DNA from: Chrysoporthe austroafricana
Taxonomy: Eukaryota > Ascomycota > Sordariomycetes > Diaporthales > Cryphonectriaceae
Assembly: GCA_001051155.2 (NCBI GenBank)
Contig: JYIP02000002.1
Coordinates: 5,375,315 to 5,439,314, forward strand
DNA: 64,000 nucleotides
Direction: 5' to 3'
In this document: positions 50,737 to 62,898 of the stretch, piece by piece
Position numbering within the stretch: the first letter of the stretch is position 1
How the letters are laid out: each line of letters starts with the position of its first letter
Made by a program: the position numbers and the translations under genes
The notes under the pieces: model-generated
The model's database searches: none
Seen by the model: only the letters and a program-made list of their open reading frames with translations
What the model was told of the DNA's origin: nothing

Positions 50737-51991
50737 AAACTATTATTTCGAACGGCAATAGGAAATAACAGTAGAAGAAGAGGCTAGCACTTAATAAACC
50801 GAAGCACTTATGCTAAGTGCTACGCTCAGAAAAGCAGCGCTGCCGGATAAGCAGCCAGATAACTTACTAACCCCTATATTCGAAAAAGAACTAAGTACAA
50901 AAAAATAATCGCTTAATACGAAAAGCAGGAACGATTAAGATAGAATAACTAAATATCCAAGCATACGAAAGTTAAATACTTTATTTATAGGCTTGCATTA
51001 TAAGAACTCTTCCAAAGTATCCCATTCCAGAATAGCGGATACAAATTTCAAGAAAATAAAAGGATTAGTTACTTATACCTTTATTATTATAAACTTACTT
51101 AAATATATTGTATTTATTATAACTGCTAAATATATTTTAGCAAGAAAGTTAAATATAATTAATTCCCAATTAGAGAATAGAATTAATTAATTCAATTTAT
51201 TATAGAATCCTGTAGAAAATATAGAAAAGTCTTATATATTGAAAATAATAACGCTTATATTAAACTATTTAATAATTGTCTATAGAAATGCGTTTAAAGA
51301 AAAACGATATAGGAATAATGCTATATTATAGCATGCTTTGTTTATATGCAAGACAAGGCTAAAGAATAGCATAGATTGCAGAAAACCGATAAGGTAAAGC
51401 AATATAGCTAAGGCCAAGCGAGAAAACTGGCAAAGCAAGTAGCGAAAAATACTTAAAGTACTTTAAAAGGGAAAGATTGCTTATAACGAAATAGCAGCCG
51501 ATTAAAACTATAAAGTCCTTATATGCGATTATTAAAAGAAACGAAAAACATATTATACTGAATGCATATATTAATAGGCAGCGATATAGCGCACTTTTGA
51601 ATAATAGCGTATAAAGAAATTTTATTTTGCCAGAAATCGTTAATAAAAAACGAATTCCCTAAATACAGAAAAAAGATCTCTATAAACTTAATACTATAAA
51701 AAGAAAAGCGGTTGCGTACAACTTTAATATAATCGATATAGAAACTAATTACTTACTTATTTCGATTTAAAACCTTATAATAAATATTACTTTCGATATT
51801 ACAAATATAATATAGTATAAATTAATTTTAAGAATACTTTAGCTTAAATAGCATAACTTTCGAATTAATTGAATTACTAGCCAGATTTTATAAGAATAAG
51901 CCGTATTTATTGAAAAGGTTGCAATTAATGAAAAAGGGAAAGTTTTAATTATTAAGGATAATATCGGAACTATGCGTTCAAACAAGCTTAA

Positions 51992-52451
51992 TATTATAAA
52001 CGCTATAGTAATCTTAGGATAAACTGTAATATTAAAGGGGTTTATGCTAGCAAAAACGGTACTAAATATAGCTTTAAGTACCGGAAATACGTTTAATAAA
52101 TATTCGCAATATTTATAAGCTTATATAGCTATTACTTGAATATTTAATAAGGTTTAAATAATACTTAAATTTACGATTAAAGAGCTATAAAGATTTAATT
52201 AATAGATATCTTATCTTTATATATTTAGCTCTTTATTTATTAAGTTTATTAAATCTATTAGATTTAAAGCAAATCCTCAAATTCTAGATTTGCCGGATTT
52301 ATAATAAATCCCCAAATCCCATCTCTTTTATAACCCTAACCCTAAATTACGTAAGCGGTTATAGGAATTCTATAAGAAAGGCTAGTAGTAAAGCGTTTTA
52401 TAAAATTCCTTTCCTATATTATATAGTTTGATCTTTTGCTAAATTATAATA
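51992..52451 (-). repeat. 3' LTR of element C (about 460 bp)
   Basis: Starts TATTATAAACGCTATAGTAA on the plus strand and ends near GCTAAATTATAATA, corresponding to the mutated ends of the B-type LTR. Includes TAACCCTAACCCTAAAT. Confidence 0.75.
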
Positions 52452-53331
52452 TTATTCCTTTCTTATCGATTATTATTTTTAATAATATTTCGTAAGTAAT
52501 TCGACTTGCAAGGGCGTGCTATTATGCTTTCCTAATTAGGATATCTGATAGAGTTTCGAAACCGAAATCTTCCAATTTTTATCTTAATAAAAATAAGTAG
52601 TATAAATCTTTAATTTTTCGAATTATTTATTATGCTATTATTATATAACCTTATTCCTATTATAATTATTTTAGTCTGGAATTATATGCAATTTCCAAAT
52701 AGAATTCGTTTCGTTATTTCAAATGCGTTTAATATAATTAGTTAAGCTGCAATATTCTAAAGCCGATTAATACTATAGAGCTTTCTTTTGTATTTAACTA
52801 ATTTCAGAAATTAGAAAACGAAATTGAAAGCTTGGAAAATAAATTAATAAAGTTACAGAAATAGAAATGAATATAGCAAGAGCAGATAGCCTAGGCCTTT
52901 CGTTATAGCTTATTTAACCTTAAAAACTTAAAGCGATTAAAAAAAGAAAAAGCCGAGAAAGAGCGCTGCAAAGCCGAAGCTAAGCATTATATTTCGGAAA
53001 CTTTAGTTTTTAAAAGTTTTCTTCCCGAAAGTTTTAATCTGGATACTGCCTTGCAGCAATTTGGTTCTGATATCGACTAGTTCGCTATCGATCTAATTAT
53101 AAGGCATAAGATTATACTAAATCTTTCTAATTATTTTTCCGGTTAGCTAATTAATTGCCTTTCCCAATACTCTTTGAATGCTTATCGTATATTGCTTAAG
53201 TTATTAATTGGTTTTTAGCTATTTTCGTTCGAATAATATCTTTTCTATTTAATTAAGTATTTCTTATATTTGGTTAATTCCCGATATTTGAAAATCCGTT
53301 CAATTTCGTATTCCGGTTCATTAATTTCGAT

Positions 53332-54144
53332 TTATATAAATTTATTTGTTTTGGTTGCATTAAATATTGGTTCGAAAAGCGAAATGTGGAATACTGGATG
53401 GATTTTTATTTTATAAGGCAATGCAAATTCGAAATTAATATTTGAGATTTTCTTTAGAATCCTGAATAAGCTAAGTTTCTTATAATCTAGCGAATAAGAG
53501 GGCTTTATTATTTTGATATGCTTTTTTTGTCGAATAAGATAAACTTTATCCTTTTCCTGTAAAATTAATCTTTCAATTCTTTTGGAATTGGTATATTTCG
53601 TAATTTTTTTTTGTATAAATTTCAGTTTTTCTTGAAATTCTTTTTGGATTTTCTTAATTTTCCGGATTCGTTTTTCTGCTATTTCTGTATTTATTCTTAG
53701 TAATTCGTCGTAATATACTATCGGATTATAGCTATAAAGCGTATAAAATAGTAATTTCTTTATTATATTCGTATTTGCATTATTATATATAAATTGTATT
53801 AATAATAGCAAGTTAATTCAATTATCTTATTTATAATTTACGTAATGCTATAAGTATTGCTTAATAATTTAATTCGTTCGTTTTATTTATTTATCCGTTT
53901 GCGAGTAAAATGCCGTAAATATCTTTTGTTATATTCCGAATAGTTTTATAAATAAAGTTTAGAAATTTAATATAAACTTTCTATCTTTATCGGAAATAAT
54001 TTCTTTGAATATGCTATAATTAGCTATAACTATTCTAAGAAACGTATATATGAAATCTTCTGCTATGCTGCTTTCTTTATATAAAAAGAAATAAGCATAT
54101 TTGCTTAATTTGCAAACTATTATTAAAATGCTATTATATTGCAT
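53332..54144 (-). pseudogene. Integrase fragments of element C
   Basis: Two minus-strand open pieces: 54,144-53,959 with CKLSKYAYFFLYKESSIAED and EIISDKDRKFILNF, and 53,811-53,332 (159 residues) with LLFYTLYSYNPIVYYDELL, IQKKITKYTNSKRIERLILQ and PVFHISLFEP. The second is the longest uninterrupted pol piece in the repeat compartment. Confidence 0.75.
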
Positions 54145-55464
54145 TTTAATTAAAAGTTCTTATAAGAAAAGTAGCTTAATAATGAAATCTTAGCTAATAG
54201 ATTGCCAAACTATTCCTGAAATAGGAAATAATTAGAGCAATCTATAAGGCTTGTAATATTCAATTTTATTTTTCTTATAGCTATCGCATTTTCGTAAGAT
54301 TATTTCAATCTTTTTTTTCAATCTTAAAAAATTCCAATATTTCTTAATTCTTTTATATATAGCTCTAATTCCTTAATAGCTATATGCAAGTGCATTATAT
54401 ATATTTCTAATATATTCGTTCTATTTTTTAAAGATTATATTTTCTAGCTTCTTCTCGTTATTGGAAATCCTAATAATAATATTAAGTTTTCTAGCTTTAT
54501 TTATAAAGTTGCTATCTTTATCTTGCCGAAAAATATTTTAAAATTCCCTGGATTTTATATCTTAATAATTTAATCGTTTGCTAAGCGCATTTGCTTTGCT
54601 ATTCTCGAATCCTTTGCAATAAACGATTTTTAAGTCGAATTATAAGAAGAATTCTGCCCATTTGACTTATTATTTATTCAAAACTTTTATTATTATAAAT
54701 ATTATTAAGTTCTTATAATTAGAATGTATTATAATCTAATATTTGGCTTTTATTAAATAATATTGCTATTTTTCGAATGCTTTTATAATTGCCATTAATT
54801 CCTTATCTAGAATGCTATAATTGAGTTCTAAGCTATTCAATTTCTTTAAGAAATTGCTTACGATTCTGAAACGTCTTTAATTGTCTCGTTAATCAAATTA
54901 TTTTCCGAATATATAGTTTGATATATCGATTTCGATTTCAAATAGCTTATTTAAGTTTGCTTTATAGAATAGGATTTTCCTTTTTCTATTAATTATAACC
55001 TTTTCAATAAATATAGCTTATTTTTATAAAATTTAATTAATAGTCCAATCGATTCGAGAATTATGCTTTTTAAGCCAAAATATTCTTAAAATCAATTCGT
55101 ATTGTGCCGTATTTATAATATCGAAAGTAGTATTTATCGTAAAGCCTTAAATCGAAATAAGTAAGTAATTAATTTCCGTATTGATTATATTAAAATTATA
55201 CGTAATTGCTTTTCTTATTACAATATTAAGTCTATAGAAATCTTTCTTTTGCGCTTAAGGAATTCGTTTTTTATTAATAACTTTTAACGAAATAAAGTTT
55301 CTTTATGCGCTATTATCCAAAAGTGCGCTATATTACTGCCCGTTAATATATGCATCCAGTATAATATATTTTTTATTTTCTTTCGTAATCGCATATAAGG
55401 ACCTTATAAACCTGATTAGCTATTATTCCGTTATAAGCAATCTTTCCTTTTTAGGATATTTTGG

Positions 55465-55918
55465 TATTATAAATGCTATAGCAATCCTGAAATATACTGT
55501 AAGGTCAGGAGGTTTATGCTAGCAAGAGCGGTGCTAAGTATAGCTTTGAGTATTGAAATACGATTACTAAGTATTGCAATATTTACAAATTTTAAGCAAT
55601 TATTAATAGTAAAGTCCAATTAATATTTAGATTAATAACTGAAAAGCTATTGCTATTTATCTAATAAATATCTAGTCCTTATATATCCAGCTTTTCAGTA
55701 TAGGATTACTGGCTTATTAAGTGAGCTAATAAGCCTGGCTTACTGGCTTATTTGGTAATCCAATAATCCTTATCTTATTTAACTCTAACTTTAGCTTATA
55801 TAAGCATTTATAGGGTTTTACGGCTAAACTTGAAAATCCCAATACTAAATAAGTTATTTTGAATAGCTTTTAATATTATATCCCGGTTCTATATATTAGC
55901 TTATAATATTATTTCCTG
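55465..55918 (-). repeat. 3' LTR of element D (454 bp)
   Basis: Starts TATTATAAATGCTATAGCAA and ends TATTAGCTTATAATA. Closely similar over its length to the LTR at 62,455, with scattered C/T and G/A differences. Confidence 0.85.
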
Positions 55919-58900
55919 TTTTATTAATTAATATCCTTATCAATTTCTGTAAGCTTCTTTAATCCTTTTTATTACTTATCGCGCTTTCCTGATTAGGATA
56001 TCGGGTAGGGTGCAAAAGAATCGTTCGCTTAAGACTTAATATTATAATTCTTTTTTAGAGGCGATTCTTCAATATACTGTTCAAATGCCTTCCTATTCGT
56101 TTTGTAAGGATTGCAGTATTCCAGTTTGCTAGGTTTCCGAACGGGATTTTTCTCGCTGCTCGGAATGCGTACGGCTTAATCGTTCCTATTGCGATATATT
56201 GAGCGTTACTCTTAATAAATTGCGCAAAATAGCTTATTATTATAAAAAACTGAAAGATAAACTGGAAGCGGCAAAAGAAAAAGTCTTTCATTTTCGATAT
56301 TAAAAGCGTATATAGTATAAGAAAATAATGCGGGCTATTTATTGGGAGATTAATAATATGGAAGAGTTAGAAAGGCTGGAAGCCGAAAAGGCTAAGGAAG
56401 AGCGTTATAAGGCTGAGGCCGAACGTTGCGCTATAAAGCTTTTCGTTCTTAAAGGTCCTTTTCCCGAGAGTTTCGATTTTGAAGCTGCTTTATAGCAGTT
56501 TAGTTCCGAGGTTAATTGGTCTATTATTATTTTAAAAGTTAAGCTCGAAAATGCAGCCGGTTTTTCTGATATTAATTATCTTTCTAATTAACTAATAGGT
56601 TTCTCTAACTAGTCGTTCTTTTATTCCAATACCGAATGCTAACTGTATAGGTTTGCTTGTATTGGTATTATAGCAGGTTTCCTGGTTAAGCCGTTCGACT
56701 AGTCGGTTTGTTTTACTGGGAAAGTTTTTGTATTTTAGTAGTTGCTTTCTCCCAATAAGCCTGGAATGCTTATTTCGTATTAGCTAAGTTCTTAATTGGT
56801 TCTTAATTATTTTTGTTTGAATAGTACTCTTTTTACTTAATCAGATATTCTTTATAATTTATTAGTTTTCGATATTTAAGGATTCGTTCTATTTCGTATT
56901 TTAGTTCGTTGCTTTCTATTTATGCTATATTGTCTATTTTGGCTGTTTTGAATATAAGTTCAAGAAGCGAAATATGAAAGACTGGGTGGATTTTCATTCC
57001 GTAAGGCAATGTAAGTTCGAAATTGATATTTAAGATTTTTTTCCATTTCTTATAGTCTAGTAAGTAAGAGGGTTTGGTTATTTTGATATATTCTTTTTAT
57101 CAGATAAAGTAGATTTTATTTCTTTCTTGCAAAATTGGTCTTTCAATTCTTTTAAAATTAGTATATCGGGTTATTCTTTCTTGTATAAATTTTAATTTTT
57201 TTTTGCAATTCTTTTTATATTTTCTTAATTTTCTTAATCCGTTTCTCTGCCGTTTCCGCATTTGCTTCTAATAATTCGTTATAATAGGCTATCGGGTTAT
57301 AGCCGTATAATGTATAGAATAGTAACTTTTTTATTATATTTATATTTGCGCTATTATATGCAAATTATGCTAGAAGCAATAAGTTAACTCAATTATTCTA
57401 TTCGTAATTTATATAATGCTATAAGTATTATTTGATAATTTAATTTATTTATTCTATTTATCCGTTTGTTTGTAAATGGAATGCTATAGATATCTTTTAT
57501 TGCATTCCGAGTAATTTCGTAAGTAAAATTTAAAAGTTTAATACGAATTTCCTATTTTTATCGGAAATAATTTCTTTAAATATATTATAATTAGCTATAA
57601 TTATTCTCAAGAATATATATACGAGATCTTCTGCTATGCTGCTTTCTTTATATAAGAAGAAGTAAGCATATTTGCTTAATTTGCAAATTATTATTAAGAT
57701 ACTATCGTATTGCATTTTAGTTAAGGGTTTTCGTAAGAAAGGTAGCTTAGTAATAAAATCCTAGCTAATAAATTGCTAAACCGTTTCTGGAACGAAAAGT
57801 AATTAAAGCAATTTATAAGGCTTATAGTATTCAATTTTATTTTTCTTATAATTATTGCATTTTCGTAAAATTCTCTTAATCTTTTTTTTTAGTTTTAGAA
57901 AGTTTTAATATTTCTTAATTCTTTCGTACGTAATTCTGATTCCTTAATAGCCGTATGCGGGTATATTATATATATTCTTGATATATTTATCCTATTCTTT
58001 CGTTATTATATTTTCTGGTTTCTTTTTATTGCTAGATATTCCGATAATCGTATTAAGTTCTTTAGTTTTATTTATAAAGTTGCTATTTTTATTTTATCGA
58101 AAAATATTTTATAGTTTTTTTAGTTTTATATCTTAATAATTTGATCGCTTGCTAAGTATATCTACTTTGCCGTTTTCCGATCTTTTGCAATAAACGATTT
58201 TTAAGTTGAATTGTAAAAGGAATTCTATTTACTTGATTTGCTATTTATTCAAGATTTTCGTTATTATGAAAGTTATTAAGTTTTTATAGTCGGAATATAT
58301 TATAATCTGGTATTTCGTTCTGATTAAATAGTACTGTTATTTTTCGAATGCTTTTATAATTGCCATTAATTCTTTATCTGGAATGCTATAATTGAATTCC
58401 GGACTGCTTAATTTTTTCGAAAAGTTGCTTACGATCCTGAAGCATTCTCGGTTATCTCATTAACCGAGCTATTTTCCTAATATATAGTCTAATATATCTA
58501 TTTCGATTTCAAATAGTTTATTTAAGTTTGCTTTGTAAAATATAGGTTCTGATATTACTCGTTTTTTGATTTTATCGAATGCTTCTTGCATTTCTTATAT
58601 CTATTTGAATTTTTAATCTTTTTTTGTAAGATCCGTAAGAAAGCGTGCAATTCGGCTATAATTTCGAATGAATTATCAGTAAAAGTTAATATAGCTAAAG
58701 AATATTCTAATTTTTTTTTATTTTTTCTAATATAAGCTATTCTTTTACTGCCTGGATTTTATCTTTTTGTATGCTAATCTTGCTTAATTTTATCGTATAG
58801 CCAAAATAATTAATTTTTTATTAATAGAAATAATATTTGCTTAATTTAATTAAGAACTTATTATTTTGCAAAATCTGAAATACTTATTATATATACTATC

Positions 58901-61900
58901 TATAGGGTTTAAAGTCTTTTGAATAGATAAAGATATTATTAAAGTAAACGATAATAGTAATATTTAAATATTTGCGAAAGATATCGTTAATTATTTTTTA
59001 GAAAAATGCAAGCGTATTAATTAATTTAAAAGGTAAAATTACGTATTCAAAATATCCGTAACGAGTCTTGAATGCTATTTTCCAGATATTATCCTTTTTG
59101 ATTTAAATATAATAGTATCCTTTTTTGAAATCGAACGTAATAAATCAATTCGTTCCGATTAATCGATTTCGCATTTCCTTTATTAGAAGTAAAAGATAGC
59201 AGTTTTTTATTATAATATTATTGAGCTGCTTGTAATTTATATAAAGTCGGAATTTATTATTCTTTTTTAGTACGAATAGGATTGAATATTTTGCTAGCGA
59301 TCGCGATTTCCGTATATAGCCTCTTTTCAGATTTTCGTTAATATATTCCTTAAATGCTTCGAATTTCGCTTGATCGAATTTGTAAATAAAATAGTTCTTA
59401 AGTTTTATTCCTTTTTTTAATAAGATTTTATAATTAAAAAAACTATATTCTGGTAAACTAGTATTGAATTTCCTTTATTATAGTTTCTTAAATTTATAAT
59501 ATTTTCGTAATATATTTTTGAGTTTTAATAGCGGTTTTTTTTCGTTTTCTGCGATTTGGAAGAATAAAAAGTATTATTAAGCATACTTTTCTTCTATTAC
59601 TTTTTTTCTTTATTTATATATCCTAGTTTCTAATAGCTTTAAGTATTTATTATTTATAAGGCCAAATCTCTTTTCGTAATCTTTTTATACTTATTGTATT
59701 GGAAGTTAAATTTCCTTATAATTCTATAATCCATATAGTTTTATAACGTTTTGTATCGGATTAATCTTTTATTAACCGCTAATTGCTTGAATTTTTAATT
59801 CGTTTTTAATTTATACTCGTAAATTCGAAATATCTATAACCCTTCCTTATTATTTAGCAAATGCTTCTGCTTTAAGGGTATATTTAAGCTTATTTGAGCG
59901 CATGCTTTTGCTGCTATTTTTAATAATTAAGATTTTCCTTTTTCCGTTAATTGCAACCCTTTTAATAAGTATAGCTAGTTCTTATAAAATCTAGCTAGTA
60001 GTTCAATCGATATAAAAGTTATATTTTTTGAGCTAAAATATTCTTAAGATTAATTTATATTATGCTATATCCGTAATATCGAAAATAGTATTTATTATAA
60101 GGCTTTGGATTGAAATAAGTAAGTAATTAGTTTCCATATCGATTATACCAAAGTTATATACGACCGCTTTTCTTTTTATAGTATTGAGTTTATAGAAATT
60201 CTTTGTCTATATCCAAAAGATTTATTCCTTATTAATAACTTCTAACAAGATAAAATTTCCTTATGCGCTATTATTTAATAATATGCTATAATATTGCCCG
60301 TTAATATATGCATTTAAAATAATATATTCTTCTTTATTGTTTGTAATAGCGTATAGAGATTTTGTAATCTTAATCGGCTATTATCCCTTTATAAGCGATT
60401 CTTTCCTTTTGGGTTATTCTGTATTTATTTTGCTACTTGCTTTGCTAACTTTCTTACTTGGCTTTAAGCATATTGCTTTACCTTTTCGGCTTTTTGCAAT
60501 TAATATTATTTTTTGGCTTTATCTTATATATGGATAGAATATGCCAATATATAGCATTATTCCTATATTATTTTTCCTTGAATATATTTCTATAAATAAT
60601 TGTTAAGTAATCCGATATAAGCATTACTGCATTCGATATGCAAGACTTTTCTATATTTCCTTTAGGATTTTATAATAAATTGGATTAATTAGTTTCATTC
60701 CTTAATTGGGAACTAATTATATTTAACTTTCTTGCTAAAATATATCTGGCAGTTATAATATACGCAATATATCTAAATAAGTTTATAATAATAAGGGTAT
60801 AAGTAACTGATCTTTCTATTTTCTTAAGGTTCGCATTTGCTATTCTGGAACGGAATGTTTTAAAAGAATTCTTTTAAAGTAAGTCTATATACGAAGTATT
60901 CCATTTTCGTATGCTTGGGCATCCAGTTACAGTTCTTGGAATGATTCGGTTTAATGCGCTAAGCGACTGGTTTTCTTATTTTCTCGATAAGTCTTTTTTC
61001 GAATATTTGGGTTAGCAGGTTATTTGGCTATTTGTCTTATAATATTATTTTGTCGAGCATAGCGCTAAGTATTAGCACTTGTATATTAAGTTTTTCTTTT
61101 ACTGCCTTTTCCTATTATCGGTCGAAATATATTTCTAAAGGGAATCTTCCCAAATTTTCTTCCTTAATATCTAGCGGGTTGCTTAAATAGTCCGAATTGC
61201 TATCATTTATAGCTATATTATAGAATAAACCCTTCTTTTCTATAACGAATTGCCATTATCCTTTAAGTTTGCATAAGAATTATCTTAAACTTTCTTTTGC
61301 CAAGAAATATAGTAAATAATAATTCTAATAGCAAGCCGTTTAGCTTATGCTGCTATAATTAGGGTTTATTGCTTATTCCGGCAGAATATTATTGTTTAGC
61401 TAATTGAGTTCCTATTGCTAAGCGATATTAATTTATTTTTCCGGGACTAGCTTCTATTTTCATTTCTTTTTTTCTTAATAGCAATTGCAAGCAATATGCC
61501 CTTTCTTACTATAATTATAATAAGTAATTCCTTTATATTACTTTCGTATAAAGGCATTTAATTCTATAAATCTGGCATATATTATGCCCGAATAAGCTAT
61601 GCTATTTCGGTTGCTATATTGGAATTTACGTTTCCTAGAATTGGGTTAATACCGAAAAGTATTGCTATAGTTTTTCTGTTATTATTATTTTCGTTTGTAA
61701 AGCCGATTATCGATACGAACGGCCTTATTAATAAACTTATTAAGTTTTTCGAATCGGTTTTCTTTATAAAATTCGTCTTTAATTTCTTTCTTAAGTTTTG
61801 CATAATAAGCATCCATAAAAAGCTTGTTTTCGTAATCGAAATAAGCAATAATTTATCTGAATTTAGCCGTATAGTTTACTGCTAACCTTATTTGCCGAAA

Positions 61901-62454
61901 TGCTTCTAATTGCTATATTGCAATGCGTTGCTTGTCCGGGTTTCCGAAAGTTTTAATAAGAACTTCTTTGAAATTAGAATAGTACTAGAAAATATATTTG
62001 GTATTTTCGGAACGGAATGCGTTATCGTTATTTAGGTAATCGCGAAAGGTAAGCTTTTATTACTGGAATGCTATTCTTTCGAATCGGCTTCTTGCGAAAT
62101 CGATTTTATTATAAGTAGTCCTGAACTGGGTATTATAATGCTTAAAGTAAGCCTTGAATTGAATTAAGAAAGCTTGAAAGTCCTTGCAAGTGCTTTTATA
62201 AGGCTCGGGCTTATTAAGCTTAAAAGTTTTGGCTTATTGAAAGGCGTTAAAGCGGAAAACCTTATTCTTAACTTTCTTAAGCTATTAGTATAAAGCTATA
62301 TTTTATTCCTGGAATTGTTCGTTAATAAAGATAACCGGATTTCTTTCTTAAAAGGCTTGGTTATTAAAAGAAAACGGGGTTTAAAGCGCTATCGTATTTC
62401 TAGTATTGCTCAAAAGATATATACTAAACCGTTTTTAAATAAAAGTTATTAAAA

Positions 62455-62898
62455 TATTATAAACGCTGCAGCAATTCTGAAATATATTGTAAAGTTAAAA
62501 GGTTTATATTAATAAGAATAGTATTAAATATAGCTTTAAGTATTGAAATACGATTACTAAATATCGCAATATTTATAAATCTTAAGTAATTATTAATAAT
62601 AAGGTCCAATTGATATTTAGATTAATAACTGAAAAGCTATTGCTATTTATCTAGTAAATATTTGGTTTTTATATATTCAGCTTTTTAGTATAGGATTACC
62701 GGCTTATCAAGTAAGCTAATAAGCCTAGCTTATTAGCTTATTTGGTAATCTAATAATCCTTATTTTATCTAACTCTAATTTTAGCTTATATAAGCATTTG
62801 TAAAGTTTTGCGGCTAAGCCTGAAAATTCCGGCATTGAATAAGCTATTTTGGGTAGCTTTTAATGCTATATCCCGGTTCCGCATATTGGCTTATAATA
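62455..62898 (-). repeat. 5' LTR of element D (444 bp)
   Basis: Starts TATTATAAACGCTGCAGCAA and ends CATATTGGCTTATAATA. Partner of the LTR at 55,465-55,918. Confidence 0.85.

Larger units (their letters stand above)
41205..51991 (+). mobile_element. Gypsy LTR retrotransposon A (plus strand, 3' part missing, host of two later insertions)
   Basis: Its 5' LTR is 41,205-41,637. The internal part continues at 41,638-42,515, 49,851-50,295 and 50,742-51,991, separated by element B and a solo LTR. It reads gag in the plus direction, with many stops: a CCHC knuckle (CYNCGKKGYIVCNC) at about 49,905-49,947, then sequence matching the gag-protease region of element B in reverse complement. It ends at 51,991 against the LTR of element C, before any reverse transcriptase; no 3' LTR is found. 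It was inserted in the pogo-type transposase. Heavy C-to-T and G-to-A change fits RIP. Confidence 0.75.
51992..55464 (-). mobile_element. Partial Gypsy element C (minus strand) lacking its reverse transcriptase
   Basis: Starts with a 3' LTR (51,992-52,451) and continues with minus-strand integrase end (PVFHISLFEP near 53,380) and integrase core (CKLSKYAYFFLYKESSIAED at about 54,110). It then passes directly near 54,975 from sequence matching B at about 45,530 to sequence matching B at about 46,915. About 1.4 kb with the reverse transcriptase core is therefore missing. It ends at 55,464 within the protease-gag region, against the LTR of D. No 5' LTR of its own is seen. Confidence 0.75.
55465..62898 (-). 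mobile_element. Complete Gypsy LTR retrotransposon D (7.4 kb), inactive, discordant flanks
   Basis: LTRs at 55,465-55,918 and 62,455-62,898 flank a minus-strand gag-pol in the same order as B: gag (about 62,400-61,550), knuckle region near 61,490-61,535, protease-region sequence near 60,280, reverse transcriptase with the box YFNN at 58,935-58,946, and integrase with CKLSKYAYFFLYKESSIAED near 57,690-57,620. Only short open pieces remain. Bases outside the LTRs (TTTGG left, CTTCT right) do not match, and the flanks belong to two different elements in opposite orientation. Confidence 0.85.
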
